Shown here piece after piece: positions 46,004 to 56,136 of a DNA stretch of 64,000 bases. The translations under genes and the position numbers were made by a program. The notes beneath the pieces were generated by a model. The model saw only the letters and a list, made by a program, of their open reading frames with translations, did no database searches and was not told where the DNA came from. The stretch lies in assembly GCA_030280995.1 (NCBI GenBank), contig JASXTE010000005.1, forward strand, positions 24,903,001 through 24,967,000, written 5' to 3'. Every line of letters begins with the position of its first letter. The stretch's first letter is position 1. The stretch is from Hemileia vastatrix (Eukaryota > Basidiomycota > Pucciniomycetes > Pucciniales > Zaghouaniaceae).

Positions 46004-46360
46004 TTATTTATCAAGTATCTGTGGTCTTTTAGGGAGTGTTTTGGGAATAGAACCATGTGATCTTCTGGAAGGAGCAGAAGATGAAGAAGAAGCAGGCCCA
46101 AGTTCTGGTGACCTGATAGGAGACCTGGAAATATATTTTTGTGAAGGTAAAGGCCGAGGTATTGGATAGCTGGGGTCTCTGTCATAGCTTTTCTTTTTAG
46201 AATTCCAAGAATCACAGACACTGTTACAGAATTTGGCTTGAGGAGTAGGAAGAGTGAAGGTACAAGGTCTGCACATGTGGATGCACTGTTTACAAGCAAA
46301 GTATTTTGGAGAAGTGAAACAAGAGAGGTCCGATGGGTCAAAGTCTGGGGATTCAGCCAT
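46004..46360 (-). pseudogene. Gene B, shortened copy in element Q-R
   Basis: On the minus strand, MAESPDFDPSDLSCF starts with an intact ATG at 46,360 just after a CTTCACAG acceptor-like sequence. The six-cysteine cluster is damaged: the first half reads CKQCIHMCRPC, and the second half CDSWNSKKKSY has Trp and Tyr for the last two cysteines. The frame stays open for 118 residues with a Ser-rich tail (GPASSSSSAPSRRSHGSIPK). Similarity to gene B of element P ends near 46,010, so the Ser/Arg-rich and C-terminal parts are deleted, along with any pol genes that lay beyond. A second frame over the same interval is a shadow. Confidence 0.6.
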
Positions 46361-46499
46361 GATCTGTGAAGAAAAATAATGAAGAGAAAAGAGATGAATG
46401 AAAATGTTGTCAGTGATGTGTAGATGTTGAAGAAAGAGTTAAAGTTCAGCAGGTTGGCTGTGGAGCACTGTGCATAGAGGTGACTCCACACTTATATGC

Positions 46500-47015
46500 A
46501 AAATGTGGATAGTCTTTCAAGACTTTAAACTGAACACTGGTAGTCGTCCAAGACTTAAAATTGGCTTATTATTTAAAGATTGCTTCAAGATTTTTATTTT
46601 TTTATTACTACTGTGGACAGTCCATCAATACTTTAAACTGAGAAATGTTACAGTTCCCCAAGATTATAAACTGAGGATAGTTTTTGGTTAAGTCCTTCAG
46701 AACTATAAACTGATAATGTGGAGTTAGTGTGATTCTGGCAGAGGGAATACAAGGGGGAGTCTCTGAATTTTGTTAAGGCCAGCGTGGGGGTAACTGATGA
46801 GCTGGCTGCTCTGTAGAACAGTTACCCCATAATGTTAGTTTTTTTCTTTGGTCTTTAATGTTTTGATCTCTGGTTCTGTCTTTTTGATTCAGGTTTTGAG
46901 TCCCACAAGACTATAAACTGAGGGTTTTTGAGTCCCCCAAGACTATAAAATGAGGGTTGTTAGTCCCCCAAGACTTAAAACTAAGGATTAGTCCCCCAAG
47001 ACTTTAAAATGGGGG
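46500..47015. repeat. Motif-rich spacer between antisense genes, element Q-R
   Basis: Inverted counterpart of 40,153-40,780. About ten variants of AGTCYYCCAAGACT / AGTCCCCCAAGACT occur, for example at 46,513, 46,551, 46,620, 46,898, 46,940, 46,963 and 46,990. Confidence 0.7.
46787..46828. repeat. Hairpin, inverted copy
   Basis: Same 10-bp stem (GGGGTAACTG / CAGTTACCCC) and, on the minus strand, the same loop as 40,360-40,401 with one change. Position relative to genes A and B is the same in both elements. Confidence 0.8.
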
Positions 47016-47065
47016 AGTTTATTAATTTTTTTATTTCTAAATCAAGATTTTCAGGCAAGAAGTAA

Positions 47066-47690
47066 TTACAGAAAAGAATCAAGAGATGTAACAAAATGTT
47101 CAGCATTGGCTTTGAACTGGTGGATGAGGTTCTTACTTTTCTCAAGGTCCTGTTTGTTACTGGCATGAGTGGATTGGAAGTGATCTAGGATGAGATGCTT
47201 CTGTTGAGAAGAATGTTGGAAGTTTTCTTTGATGGTTGGAATTGGATTAGATGGGGGTTCTTCAATGGTTCCCACATTGTAATCATCACTGTCTGGATGG
47301 AAATGAACTGGAAATTTGTCAGATTGAATTTCAGTATGAAGAAGTATTGAGAATACCATCAGAAGGACCAGGGATGGAAGAGCTAGTTTTTGTAGCCTTA
47401 TTGGAGCTCTTTTTTGAAGGGTGTAATTTTTTGACCAGTCTGGGGATCAGGATGGATGGTCTGGATCTTTTGGTGCTGGTAGAAGGTGGATCAGGTTGTG
47501 GAGGAGGAGAAGATGTTGAAGAGGATAATGGACCAGGTCTGAAACAAGTCTTCTTCCTAGAGTTAAAGGCATCACAGGATTCTGTAGGGATGAGCCAGTG
47601 GTGTGATGGTACAGATAAGATTGTTGTCAATGCATTATTGGTAAGGACCCATGTCAGTAGCAGATTTGGAAAGAAAGCTGAAAATGGTAG
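47066..47690 (-). pseudogene. Gene A, broken copy in element Q-R
   Basis: On the minus strand the zinc-cluster region is readable but damaged: the first cysteine is Tyr, the following His codon is TAA, and a one-base deletion precedes CDAFNSRKKTC. The Pro/Ser linker (SSTSSPPPQPDPPSTSTKRS) follows in the frame of 47,331-47,630. The C-terminal part (47,359-47,066) is open and better preserved than in element P: DKFPVHFHPDSDDYNVGTIE, HSSQQKHLILDHFQSTHASN and KSKNLIHQFKANAEHFVTSL, ending LDSFL-stop. This part is predicted helical and charged. Comparing the two copies gives the full gene order. Confidence 0.6.
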
Positions 47691-47722
47691 TTGTGATGTA
47701 GGAGAATGTAGAAATTCTCTAT

Positions 47723-47733
47723 TGGAGGGAGGA
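47723..47733 (+). promoter_or_regulatory. Polypurine tract of element Q-R
   Basis: TGGAGGGAGGA immediately before the 3' LTR, identical to that of element P. Confidence 0.65.
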
Positions 47734-48831
47734 TGTGGTCTTCCAACATTGGAGGAGGCCTTTGTTGGTCTAATTGGAGTTGTTTTAATATGTCTTAAAT
47801 GGCATTATTTAATAATTGGGTGTTTTTCTGGAATTATTTGGCAAATATTGGGTTTGCGGGGATGTTGGTATTACCATTTGATAGGCCTAGGCTCTCACTA
47901 TATTTTATGTCCTGATGACATTTTTCATATTCTAAGTATTTAAGAGATTATTTCTCATTTTTCATTTTAAAGGATAGCTGTTTAATTTTGTTTTTTGTCT
48001 TTTACTGGCTAAACTTAAGTCTTAGGGTTAAGTGCTTAGTACCATTAGAATGAGATAAATTTTCTCTATGTTTCATTTCACAATGTTGTTATAGCTTAAT
48101 TATGTGTTTTAAAGGTTTTAGTAGTCGTAGTTTATTTTTCTAAGTATTTTGTGTGTTTTTGCAGATTTTTGGTGGTTTTCTGGCTTCAGGGCAGTCCTGC
48201 CTCCTCAGGCGGGCCTCCCAATGTCAAGCGGACCGCCTGTCTTGGTGCTAGAAGGTTGGGAAGTGTTTCTAGAGGGGTTTTATGCAATTTGGCGCTCAGA
48301 AACGCCAAATTCATTGGTGTGCATGGGCTCTTAGGTAGTGGTCTATGTGTATATGGTGAATCAGATAGTTTGGGGCAACCTTAATCATCATAAAACCATC
48401 TGGAGGTGATATCCATGTTCCTCACTCGGTTTTCACTTTTTTTTGGCCACAATTGGCTTTGTTTGTTGCAAGGTTAGTTCTCCATTTAAATCAACTTTGA
48501 AGCTGTTTTCTCTGGTGTAGTCTGCAAGCTATATCAAGAATTATTTCTGTCTCTGGTGTGGATTTCCAACCTATATCATGTATCATTGCTTTCTGTGGTG
48601 TGGGCATTGGTCTACATTTCAGTTTATTGGTTCGGTAGTCTGTCTGGAGACTACTTTCTTGGCTGATCAGGCAGTTAAGTGTATTGGAAAAGGGCTTTAA
48701 AAAACAGGACCAATTTACTGTAGCAGGTAAATCTCACTTATATTTTTCTAAAGGGACAGGGGATTTTCTCTCTGGTTTTTCTCCAACTCCCTTGGTCACG
48801 GCCTATAGCTAGAAATAGAGGATTGTCTGCA
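47734..48831 (+). repeat. 3' LTR of element Q-R
   Basis: 1,098 bp, TGTGGTCTTCCAACATTGG to GGATTGTCTGCA. It matches LTR Q with scattered substitutions and small indels. Confidence 0.85.
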
Positions 48832-48939
48832 CTAGACCAACTGCCAGATGCTTCTTCTTCCAGACATTAAAATAAAAAGAAATAAATTAATAAGTCACTA
48901 AATAGAGAGAACAATAATAATTGACAGATATATATTTAA

Positions 48940-51290
48940 AATTTGTTTTATTTTTATTTTATTTTATTTATTTATATTTATATTTATATTTATATTTATA
49001 TTTATATTTATATTTATATTTATATTTATATTTATATTTATATTTATATTTATATTTATATTTATATTTATATTTATATTTATATTTATATTTATATTTA
49101 TATATATATTTATATTTATATTTATATTTATATTTATATTTATATTTATATTTATATTTATATTTATATTTATATTTATATTTATATTTATATTTATATT
49201 TATATTTATATTTATATTTATATTTATATTTATATTTATATTTATATTTATATTTATATTTATATTTATATTTATATTTATATTTATATTTATATTTATA
49301 TTTATATTTATATTTATATTTATATTTATATTTATATTTATATTTATATTTATATTTATATTTATATTTATATTTATATTTATATTTATATTTATATTTA
49401 TATTTATATTTATATTTATATTTATATTTATATTTATATTTATATTTATATTTATATTTATATTGATATTGATATTTATATTTGTTTTTATTTTTATATT
49501 TATATTTATATTTATATTTATATTTATATTTTTATTTTTATTTTTATTTTTATTTTTATTTTTATTTTTATTTTTATTTTTATTTTTATTTTTATTTTTA
49601 TTTTTATTTTTATTTTTATTTTTATTTTTATTTTTATTTTTATTTTTATTTTTATTTTTATTTTTATTTTTATTTTTATTTTTATTTTTATTTTTATTTT
49701 TATTTTTATTTTTATTTTTATTTTTATTTTTATTTTTATTTTTATTTTTATTTTTATTTTTATTTTTATTTTTATTTTTATTTTTATTTTTATTTTTATT
49801 TTTATTTTTATTTTTATTTTTATTTTTATTTTTATTTTTATTTTTATTTTTATTTTTATTTTTATTTTTATTTTTATTTTTATTTTTATTTTTATTTTTA
49901 TTTTTATTTTTATTTTTATTTTTATTTTTATTTTTATTTTTATTTTTATTTTTATTTTTATTTTTATTTTTATTTTTATTTTTATTTTTATTTTTATTTT
50001 TATTTTTATTTTTATTTTTATTTTTATTTTTATTTTTATTTTTATTTTTATTTTTATTTTTATTTTTATTTTTATTTTTATTTTTATTTTTATTTTTATT
50101 TTTATTTTTATTTTTATTTTTATTTTTATTTTTATTTTTATTTTTATTTTTATTTTTATTTTTATTTTTATTTTTATTTTTATTTTTATTTTTATTTTTA
50201 TTTTTATTTTTATTTTTATTTTTATTTTTATTTTTATTTTTATTTTTATTTTTATTTTTATTTTTATTTTTATTTTTATTTTTATTTTTATTTTTATTTT
50301 TATTTTTATTTTTATTTTTATTTTTATTTTTATTTTTATTTTTATTTTTATTTTTATTTTTATTTTTATTTTTATTTTTATTTTTATTTTTATTTTTATT
50401 TTTATTTTTATTTTTATTTTTATTTTTATTTTTATTTTTATTTTTATTTTTATTTTTATTTTTATTTTTATTTTTATTTTTATTTTTATTTTTATTTTTA
50501 TTTTTATTTTTATTTGTATTTTATTTTTATTTTTATTTTTATTTTTATTTTTATTTTTATTTTTATTTTTATTTTTATTTTTATTTTTATTTTTATTTTT
50601 ATTTTTATTTTTATTTTTATTTTTATTTTTATTTTTATTTTTATTTTTATTTTTATTTTTATTTTTATTTTTATTTTTATTTTTATTTTTATTTTTATTT
50701 TTATTTTTATTTTTATTTTTATTTTTATTTTTATTTTTATTTTTATTTTTATTTTTATTTTTATTTTTATTTTTATTTTTATTTTTATTTTTATTTTTAT
50801 TTTTATTTTTATTTTTATTTTTATTTTTATTTTTATTTTTATTTTTATTTTTATTTTTATTTTTATTTTTATTTTTATTTTTATTTTTATTTTTATTTTT
50901 ATTTTTATTTTTATTTTTATTTTTATTTTTATTTTTATTTTTATTTTTATTTTTATTTTTATTTTTATTTTTATTTTTATTTTTATTTTTCTTTTTATTT
51001 TTATTTTTCTTTTTATTTTTATTTTTATTCTTATTTTTATTTTTATTTTTATTTTTATTTTTATTTTTATTTTTATTTTTATTTTTATTTTTATTTTTAT
51101 TTTTATTTTTATTTTTATTTTTATTTTTATTATTATTTTTATTTTTATTTTTATTTTTATTTTTATTTTTATTTTTATTTTTATTTTTATTTTTATTTTT
51201 ATTTTTATTTTTATTTTTATTTTTATTTTTATTTTTATTTTTATTTTTATTTATTTATTTTTTATTTTTTTTATTTTTATTTTTATTTTA
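48940..51290. repeat. Hexanucleotide satellite, (TTTATA)n then (TTTTTA)n
   Basis: About 570 bases of near-perfect TTTATA repeats (48,955-49,526) pass, after a short disturbed zone with TTGATA and TTGTTTT (49,464-49,496), into about 1,760 bases of TTTTTA repeats (49,527-51,285). Interruptions in the second part are few: a TTTGTATTTTA slip at 50,515-50,521, C substitutions near 50,991, 51,009 and 51,030, and TTATTA near 51,131. All three forward frames are open for hundreds of codons because the unit has six bases and no stop; none is a gene. Confidence 0.95.
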
Positions 51291-51302
51291 ACTACTAACA
51301 TA

Positions 51303-51540
51303 GACCACACAATATAGGTGGCGGACTTGCTAGCGAGTCCGCAACCTTGGACCCAAACTCACTACAGATTGAACACACATTGAGCCATTGACAAAGGAAC
51401 CATACAATCAGGGATTAACACCAATCAGCAGAACAGTTTAGGTGGAAGTTCAAGTAGAGTTCAGTATGGTTTTAATATGAGTTCTATCTGAGTTCAAGTT
51501 GGGGACTTGCTATCAAGTTCACCCCCTATATTGCGTAGTG
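51303..51540 (-). mobile_element. CACTA-type MITE, complete copy D (inverted)
   Basis: 238 bp in the opposite orientation to A-C. The minus-strand left end is CACTACGCAATATAGGGGG; the other end reads GACCACACAATATAGG, with the terminal C changed to G. Target duplication ATA at 51,300-51,302 and 51,541-51,543. It sits 13 bases after the satellite ends. Confidence 0.9.
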
Positions 51541-51654
51541 ATACTTAAAAAACTAGAAAAATAATTGACAAAATTACCGAAAAATATGAGAACTGAAAAG
51601 TTAATATGAAATGAATAATAATAGAAAGATGAGATAAATAATAGTTACAAATGG

Positions 51655-51935
51655 TATCCGCCATCCAATTAATGAGCTTATCCCCTGATACCTTACCCAC
51701 TTCCAAGTGCACCTTGATGTGGATACACCTTTAAATAATTTTTAAATGAATTGATATTAAAAGTAAATTGAGAAAAAATAATATCCATAAAGCAAAAATA
51801 AAATAAATAGAAATTAAAGAAAATAATAATAGAAAATGAGATAGAGATAAAAAAGAAAATAGTATTTACTGGCCAATCGCTGAGCCTTTCCCCACCATTG
51901 CTTCCCCACATCCAGGTGACCCTGATGTGGTGACA
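51655..51935. repeat. Diverged ~206-bp tandem duplication
   Basis: CCAATTAATGAGCTTATCCC ... CCTTGATGTGGATACACC (51,666-51,729) recurs as CCAATCGCTGAGCCTTTCCC ... CCCTGATGTGGTGACACC (51,872-51,937). No coding potential. Confidence 0.55.
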
Positions 51936-52059
51936 CCATATGATATAATTTAGTAATTTTTCACTCTTTATATCCTTATAACCCCCTTAAAAAAAGTAAA
52001 AGAGAGAGAAAAAAAAGAAAATAATCTAAAACTATCATCAAACACAACCATAGAAACAA

Positions 52060-52735
52060 AAATTAAAGAATAGAAAAAGTCCGGCTCCATAGAAAGTACA
52101 GTCCAAGGAAATGATCACTGGTTGGGCTCCCTTAAATAAGTAAAATTGATGGGAGACCACCAGTAATCCAGCACCAAAACCAAAGAAGCCAGTCTTGAAC
52201 CAGTAAGCCAGTTTAAAGTCATAGTGGACTTGAAACCTGAATAGCAAAAACCAGAGCTAGGATCCAACTAGGACAAACAAAATACTTGAAACAGAAACTT
52301 TGAAGTAACTGTTCTACAGAGCAGCCAGCTCATCAGTTACCCCCACACTTTCCAAAATAAAATCTAGAAGCCCCTTCTGGATACCTTCTAATAAAACACA
52401 ACTTCCAACACAATAACCCAAAACAAATAAGTGGGAAGTGTGTAGCACTTGAAGACTAAAAGAATTTCCAGTTTAAATTCATAGAGGACTAAAACCTGTG
52501 AAGAGAAAGAAATACTAGGGTTCAATCAAATTAAGAGAAGTGGTTGGAAAAAGACAATCAGGGGTAACTGTTGATAGAGCAGCCAGCCCATCAGTTACCC
52601 CCACTCTTGCCAAAATAAAATCTAGAAGCCCTACCCATGGGTTCCTTCTAACAAAGAAAGTTTCCAAAAAACAGATGCACAGCATCACCAAAATCCAAAA
52701 TTAAAGAATGATTCATAGTTTATCGTCATTGCAGA
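52060..52735 (-). repeat. 3' region of gypsy element S with two hairpins
   Basis: Downstream (minus strand) of the integrase fragment. It contains the hairpin motif at 52,303-52,344 (stem AAGTAACTG / CAGTTACCC, loop identical to that at 40,370) and at 52,561-52,601 (perfect stem, altered loop), each followed by CCCCAC and KCCAAAATAAAATCTAGAAGCC. AGTCATAGTGGACT-type words (52,217) resemble the spacer motif of elements P and Q-R. No antisense gene or LTR was recognised here. Confidence 0.6.
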
Positions 52736-53250
52736 GTCTATCTTCTTCACTTCTAGTGCCTCCTGGTTAAAATCTCTACACCTGATCATCAGCCACTCTC
52801 TTCTTTAAGACTGCACAATCTAACTCCTCCAAAAAATAAGAACCTCCAGACACCTGAGATATGACTCTTTAAGGTCCATTCCATCTGTCAGCAATTATTT
52901 TTCCTCACTAACTCTTTGAAATTCTATTATACACCAAAACAAAACAACCAGGTTTCAAGTGACTCCTGAGTCTATGAGCCAACTTCTTGTCACAGTATCT
53001 GACTGATTGATTTCTTATCTTCATCATTCTAGAGTATGCCTTCTCTTGACATTCCCGTCTACATTTCAACTGTTGCATCCTGGCAGAGAAATTCTTATGT
53101 CGAGTGCACCTCATCCCAATCAATTCCAAGATAAGAGACAGCTTCCAAGCTTACTGGTAGAACAGCTTTCTGACCAAAGATTAACTTGTAAGGAGAATAG
53201 CCACTTGTCCTCTTCACAGTGACAAGATTTGAAATTTTTATATTTAAATT
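52736..53250 (-). pseudogene. Gypsy integrase C-terminus, element S
   Basis: On the minus strand: SGYSPYKLIFGQKAVLPVSL, the post-core GYSP block of gypsy integrases, followed by WDEVHST. An open stretch at 53,129-52,908 holds RMQQLKCRRECQEKAYSRM, KIRNQSVRYCDKKLAHRLRS and LKPGCFVLVYNRIS. A frameshift leads to DRWNGP-stop-RVISQVSGGSYFLEEL, the SH3-like C-terminal domain, ending near 52,740. The D,D-E core is not in the window, and the element is cut off at about 53,250. This integrase is of a different lineage from the two chromoviruses (no chromodomain). Confidence 0.75.
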
Positions 53251-53815
53251 AATTTTTATGACAATATACTCATTCCACTATTGCTTTGTGATAAGGCCAA
53301 TTTCAAGAAAATTTTTATATTCTTCTGTTTAAATAAAATATTAAAGTGATTGTTTTTCATACATTTAGAAATTGAATAGAAACATCATATAATATTTACC
53401 AATCAGCATAAATATCATAATTCCAATAAATTATTGATAAATCTTGAACCCATATATTTAATTTTACAATTGTGTGTAAGTTTTCAGTTGTGAATCACTT
53501 TAATAAAAACTTTGATTCTAATGAGTAAAAAAGTGTACCTGCAACGTTTCATTTAATTTTTTTTTTCAACACCATAGAATTGAAATATTTTTTCTTTTCA
53601 TTTAAAACATGGAAAAACATTATTTTAAATCAAAAGATGATTACCTTTACAGCTGCTATTCTACATGGGTATAATCTAAAGTTCCTATTGTGTCTTTTCT
53701 AAAAAATGAATATCATATAATAGTTTTTCAATTTGAAGCTGATAAAATTATGAAAAAGAACCACTTTTAAGTATTTAATTCAGTTATTGAACAATAATAA
53801 AATCAAAATATTTAC
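53251..53815. other. No gene seen
   Basis: AT-rich spacer between integrase fragment S and the duplicated segment. Confidence 0.4.
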
Positions 53816-54450
53816 CTGAAACACTTTTTAAAACATGAGAACACTTTGCAAATTATATGGTGCTTCTTGCCAGGTTGACACGGAAATTATCCCACAATAC
53901 AGCATTGAAGCAAAACCAAGCACTAAAATTAAAGTTTAAATAAATTTAAACTACTTTTTATTTATTATCTTTAAATTTTTACATCTAGCTCGAATTTTGG
54001 TCTTTAAAATGGGAAACTCACTAAGTAGTGATTAATTATTTCAACTCATGAGATTACTCTACCAAAGAACCATATTTACATTAAAAGTTTGATGAAATAA
54101 ATCATGATGAGTTCCAGAATATCATATATGTATTACATTAAATAAATTTATATTGCGAAAACTTTTAGTAGTTGAATATTCAATAGAAAAGAAAAAGCAA
54201 AAAGATATTTCCTCTTAATTTTAATCATCTTCATGCATACAAAAATGTAAAAAACTGGATTAAAATTCACTGGTATAAGAATTATACTACTCTCTAGAAA
54301 TATAATAAAACAATTCATCAATTATTAGTACTAAGTGTAAAGAATCTATTAGAGGACTTAATTAAAACAGAAATTAGGAAAACACATTTCTATCTTTTTT
54401 TAATAATGAGACTTTTCACAGCATTATACAAATAAAAACTTGAGAATATT
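53816..54450. repeat. Duplicated segment, copy 2, left part
   Basis: Matches 28,500-29,400 without MITE B. It ends where chromovirus 2 is inserted, with the flank ATATT (54,446-54,450). The rest of the segment resumes at 63,591. Confidence 0.7.
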
Positions 54451-55635
54451 TATCAGCCGGTCGTCTAGAAGAAGGTGGAGGAGAAGGGGAAAAGTGAAAA
54501 TTGGAGGAGAAGATTATATATTGTAAAATTGGATAGTAATGAATTAATAAATGTATCTTAGTAAGAGATGACAAAAGGTTTTGAGACTTGGTGCAACTAT
54601 AAGTTTTTATTTAAATTATAATATATGTTTATTAGTACTTATGTTCAAAAGAGTGGAAAACACTGATAGTATTATTAAACTTAAAGCAACCTATACTTAT
54701 TTATAAAGTATTTTAATTAGATATGTAGAGCTAATAAAAATAATAAATAAAAGTAGTATATTTAAAATATGTTTAAGTGAGTGTATGATAAGTAATGAGC
54801 TACCAGAGAGGTTTCCAAAGGCCTTTTATAGGCTATAGGACCTTATGGAGCGTTTCAATAGTACTTACAAAAGGGTAAAATAATATGAAAGAAATAATTA
54901 AAAGAATTTAATTAAAAACAATAAAAATAAACCCGTGATTAAGCAACTATTTTTTTTCCCATCAGAAACTTATAAAAAAGAATTGAATTAACATAAAAAA
55001 TAACTACATGAGTATGGAAAATGAGAACTATGAGAAAGAAATCTAAAGAAGGAATAAAAATAGCTAAAAAAGTATAATTAAAATAAAAGGAATTATTTTT
55101 ACGCTTTTAAATAATCTTAATTCAGTATAAGCAATGGTAATTTAATTATATTAACTATTTCAAGTAATTTAATTATTAAATTAATTGAAACAATTAATTA
55201 ATTTAATAAAGAAACTTATTTAAAATGAGAAATTAAATTTAATCATATTAAATAAATTTTTTTAATTAATTTAGTAATTTTAGTGACACAATTAAGGGTC
55301 AAGGAAGCGCCCAATATTTATGGATACTATTATATGATAAGTTGTATTTAGTTTATATAAATGTTTTTATTAAAATTTTAATTACAGTGTAAGTTGAATT
55401 TACACTTATAATATAATTTTAAATAATTTATTTATACATAATGAGTGCGCCATGATATTATAGAATATAATATTTGTTTAATGATAAAATTAATTATAGT
55501 AATTCTTTTACTTATTCATAAAATATTTATAATTTTATTTTAATAATTTTTTGTAATTAAACAATGTTATTCCTTTATATGATTTCAGTAATTTATTATA
55601 TAAATTACTGGGCTCCTGAGATAGCCTGGCTGATG
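54451..55635 (-). repeat. 3' LTR of chromovirus 2
   Basis: 1,185 bp. The minus-strand start should be TGTCAGCC but reads CATCAGCC. The plus-strand left edge is TATCAGCC (expected TGTCA). It carries a ~20-bp extra segment near 54,480 (GGGGAAAAGTG) not present in the 5' LTR. Confidence 0.85.
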
Positions 55636-56136
55636 CTCCCTCACTCTAAAAAAACAATAAAAAAAATTCGAAGATTTTTTCTTTTTATACTTTTTTAACA
55701 GAGTAGAGAGATTTAAAATTTCTTTTCCAGGTATCCATGCATCATGTTCAGATGACTTGTTCTTATATCTCAAGAAATATTCAATACCTCTTTCAGAAGT
55801 AATAATTCTATCATTGAGAATTTTATCAATTTCTGCAGTTTCTGTGACCTCCTGAGGGTTTTTCTTAGGTCTTCCCCTTCTTTTGGGAAATAGGTCACTG
55901 TTGGAAGTATAAGGTTTTAGTAAAGAAATGGTAAAAATAGGATTTTTTCTATCATATGGAGAATACAATACAACTTCTACTGCATTATCACCAACCATTC
56001 CTTTAACAACAAATGGTCCTACAAAAGGATCTTTTAATTTGTTGTTACCTTGTAAATTGAAATGGACAGTAGATATCAACACTTCATCACCCTTTTTAAA
56101 TGTGTATTCTTTATGGGATTTATCCTATCTTTTCTT
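55585..56136 (-). pseudogene. Integrase C-terminus and chromodomain of chromovirus 2
   Basis: After EY-stop the sequence has KKR-stop-DKSH at about 56,124; the second stop coincides with that of chromovirus 1. The open frame from 56,082 reads VHFNLQGNNKLKDPFVGPFV, NAVEVVLYSPYDRKNPIFTI and LFPKRRGRPKKNP, the post-integrase GPF/Y-type module. A chromodomain follows: EIDKILNDRIITSERGIEYF, LRYKNKSSEHDAWIPGKEI and LLKKYKKKK. Chromodomains of this class direct integration to methylated-histone chromatin (family knowledge). The frame has no stop before the LTR and runs on through the polypurine tract into the LTR, ending at 55,585. Confidence 0.8.
55636..55647 (-). promoter_or_regulatory. Polypurine tract of chromovirus 2
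   Basis: AGAGTGAGGGAG on the minus strand, identical to that of chromovirus 1 and directly before the 3' LTR. Confidence 0.75.

Larger units (their letters stand above)
42288..48831 (+). mobile_element. LTR element Q-R, gag-protease only, with antisense genes
   Basis: 6,544 bp: 5' LTR (42,288-43,387), primer-binding site, gag (43,481 on), a protease (to 45,858), then antisense remnants of gene B and gene A, a polypurine tract and a 3' LTR (47,734-48,831). There is no reverse transcriptase, RNase H or integrase between protease and the antisense genes. The 5 bases outside the LTRs (TTTGG and CTAGA) do not match, so either the target duplication has decayed or the two LTRs come from a recombination between elements. 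Confidence 0.75.

Noticed and set aside
42283..48836. A 5-bp target duplication for element Q-R
   Set aside because: The flanks TTTGG and CTAGA do not match, so I do not claim a clean single insertion.
48921..51317. Open frames of 181-782 residues made of alternating Tyr/Leu, Ile/Phe, Phe/Leu
   Set aside because: They are translations of the hexanucleotide satellite, which has no stop codon in any forward frame; there is no protein composition beyond the repeat.
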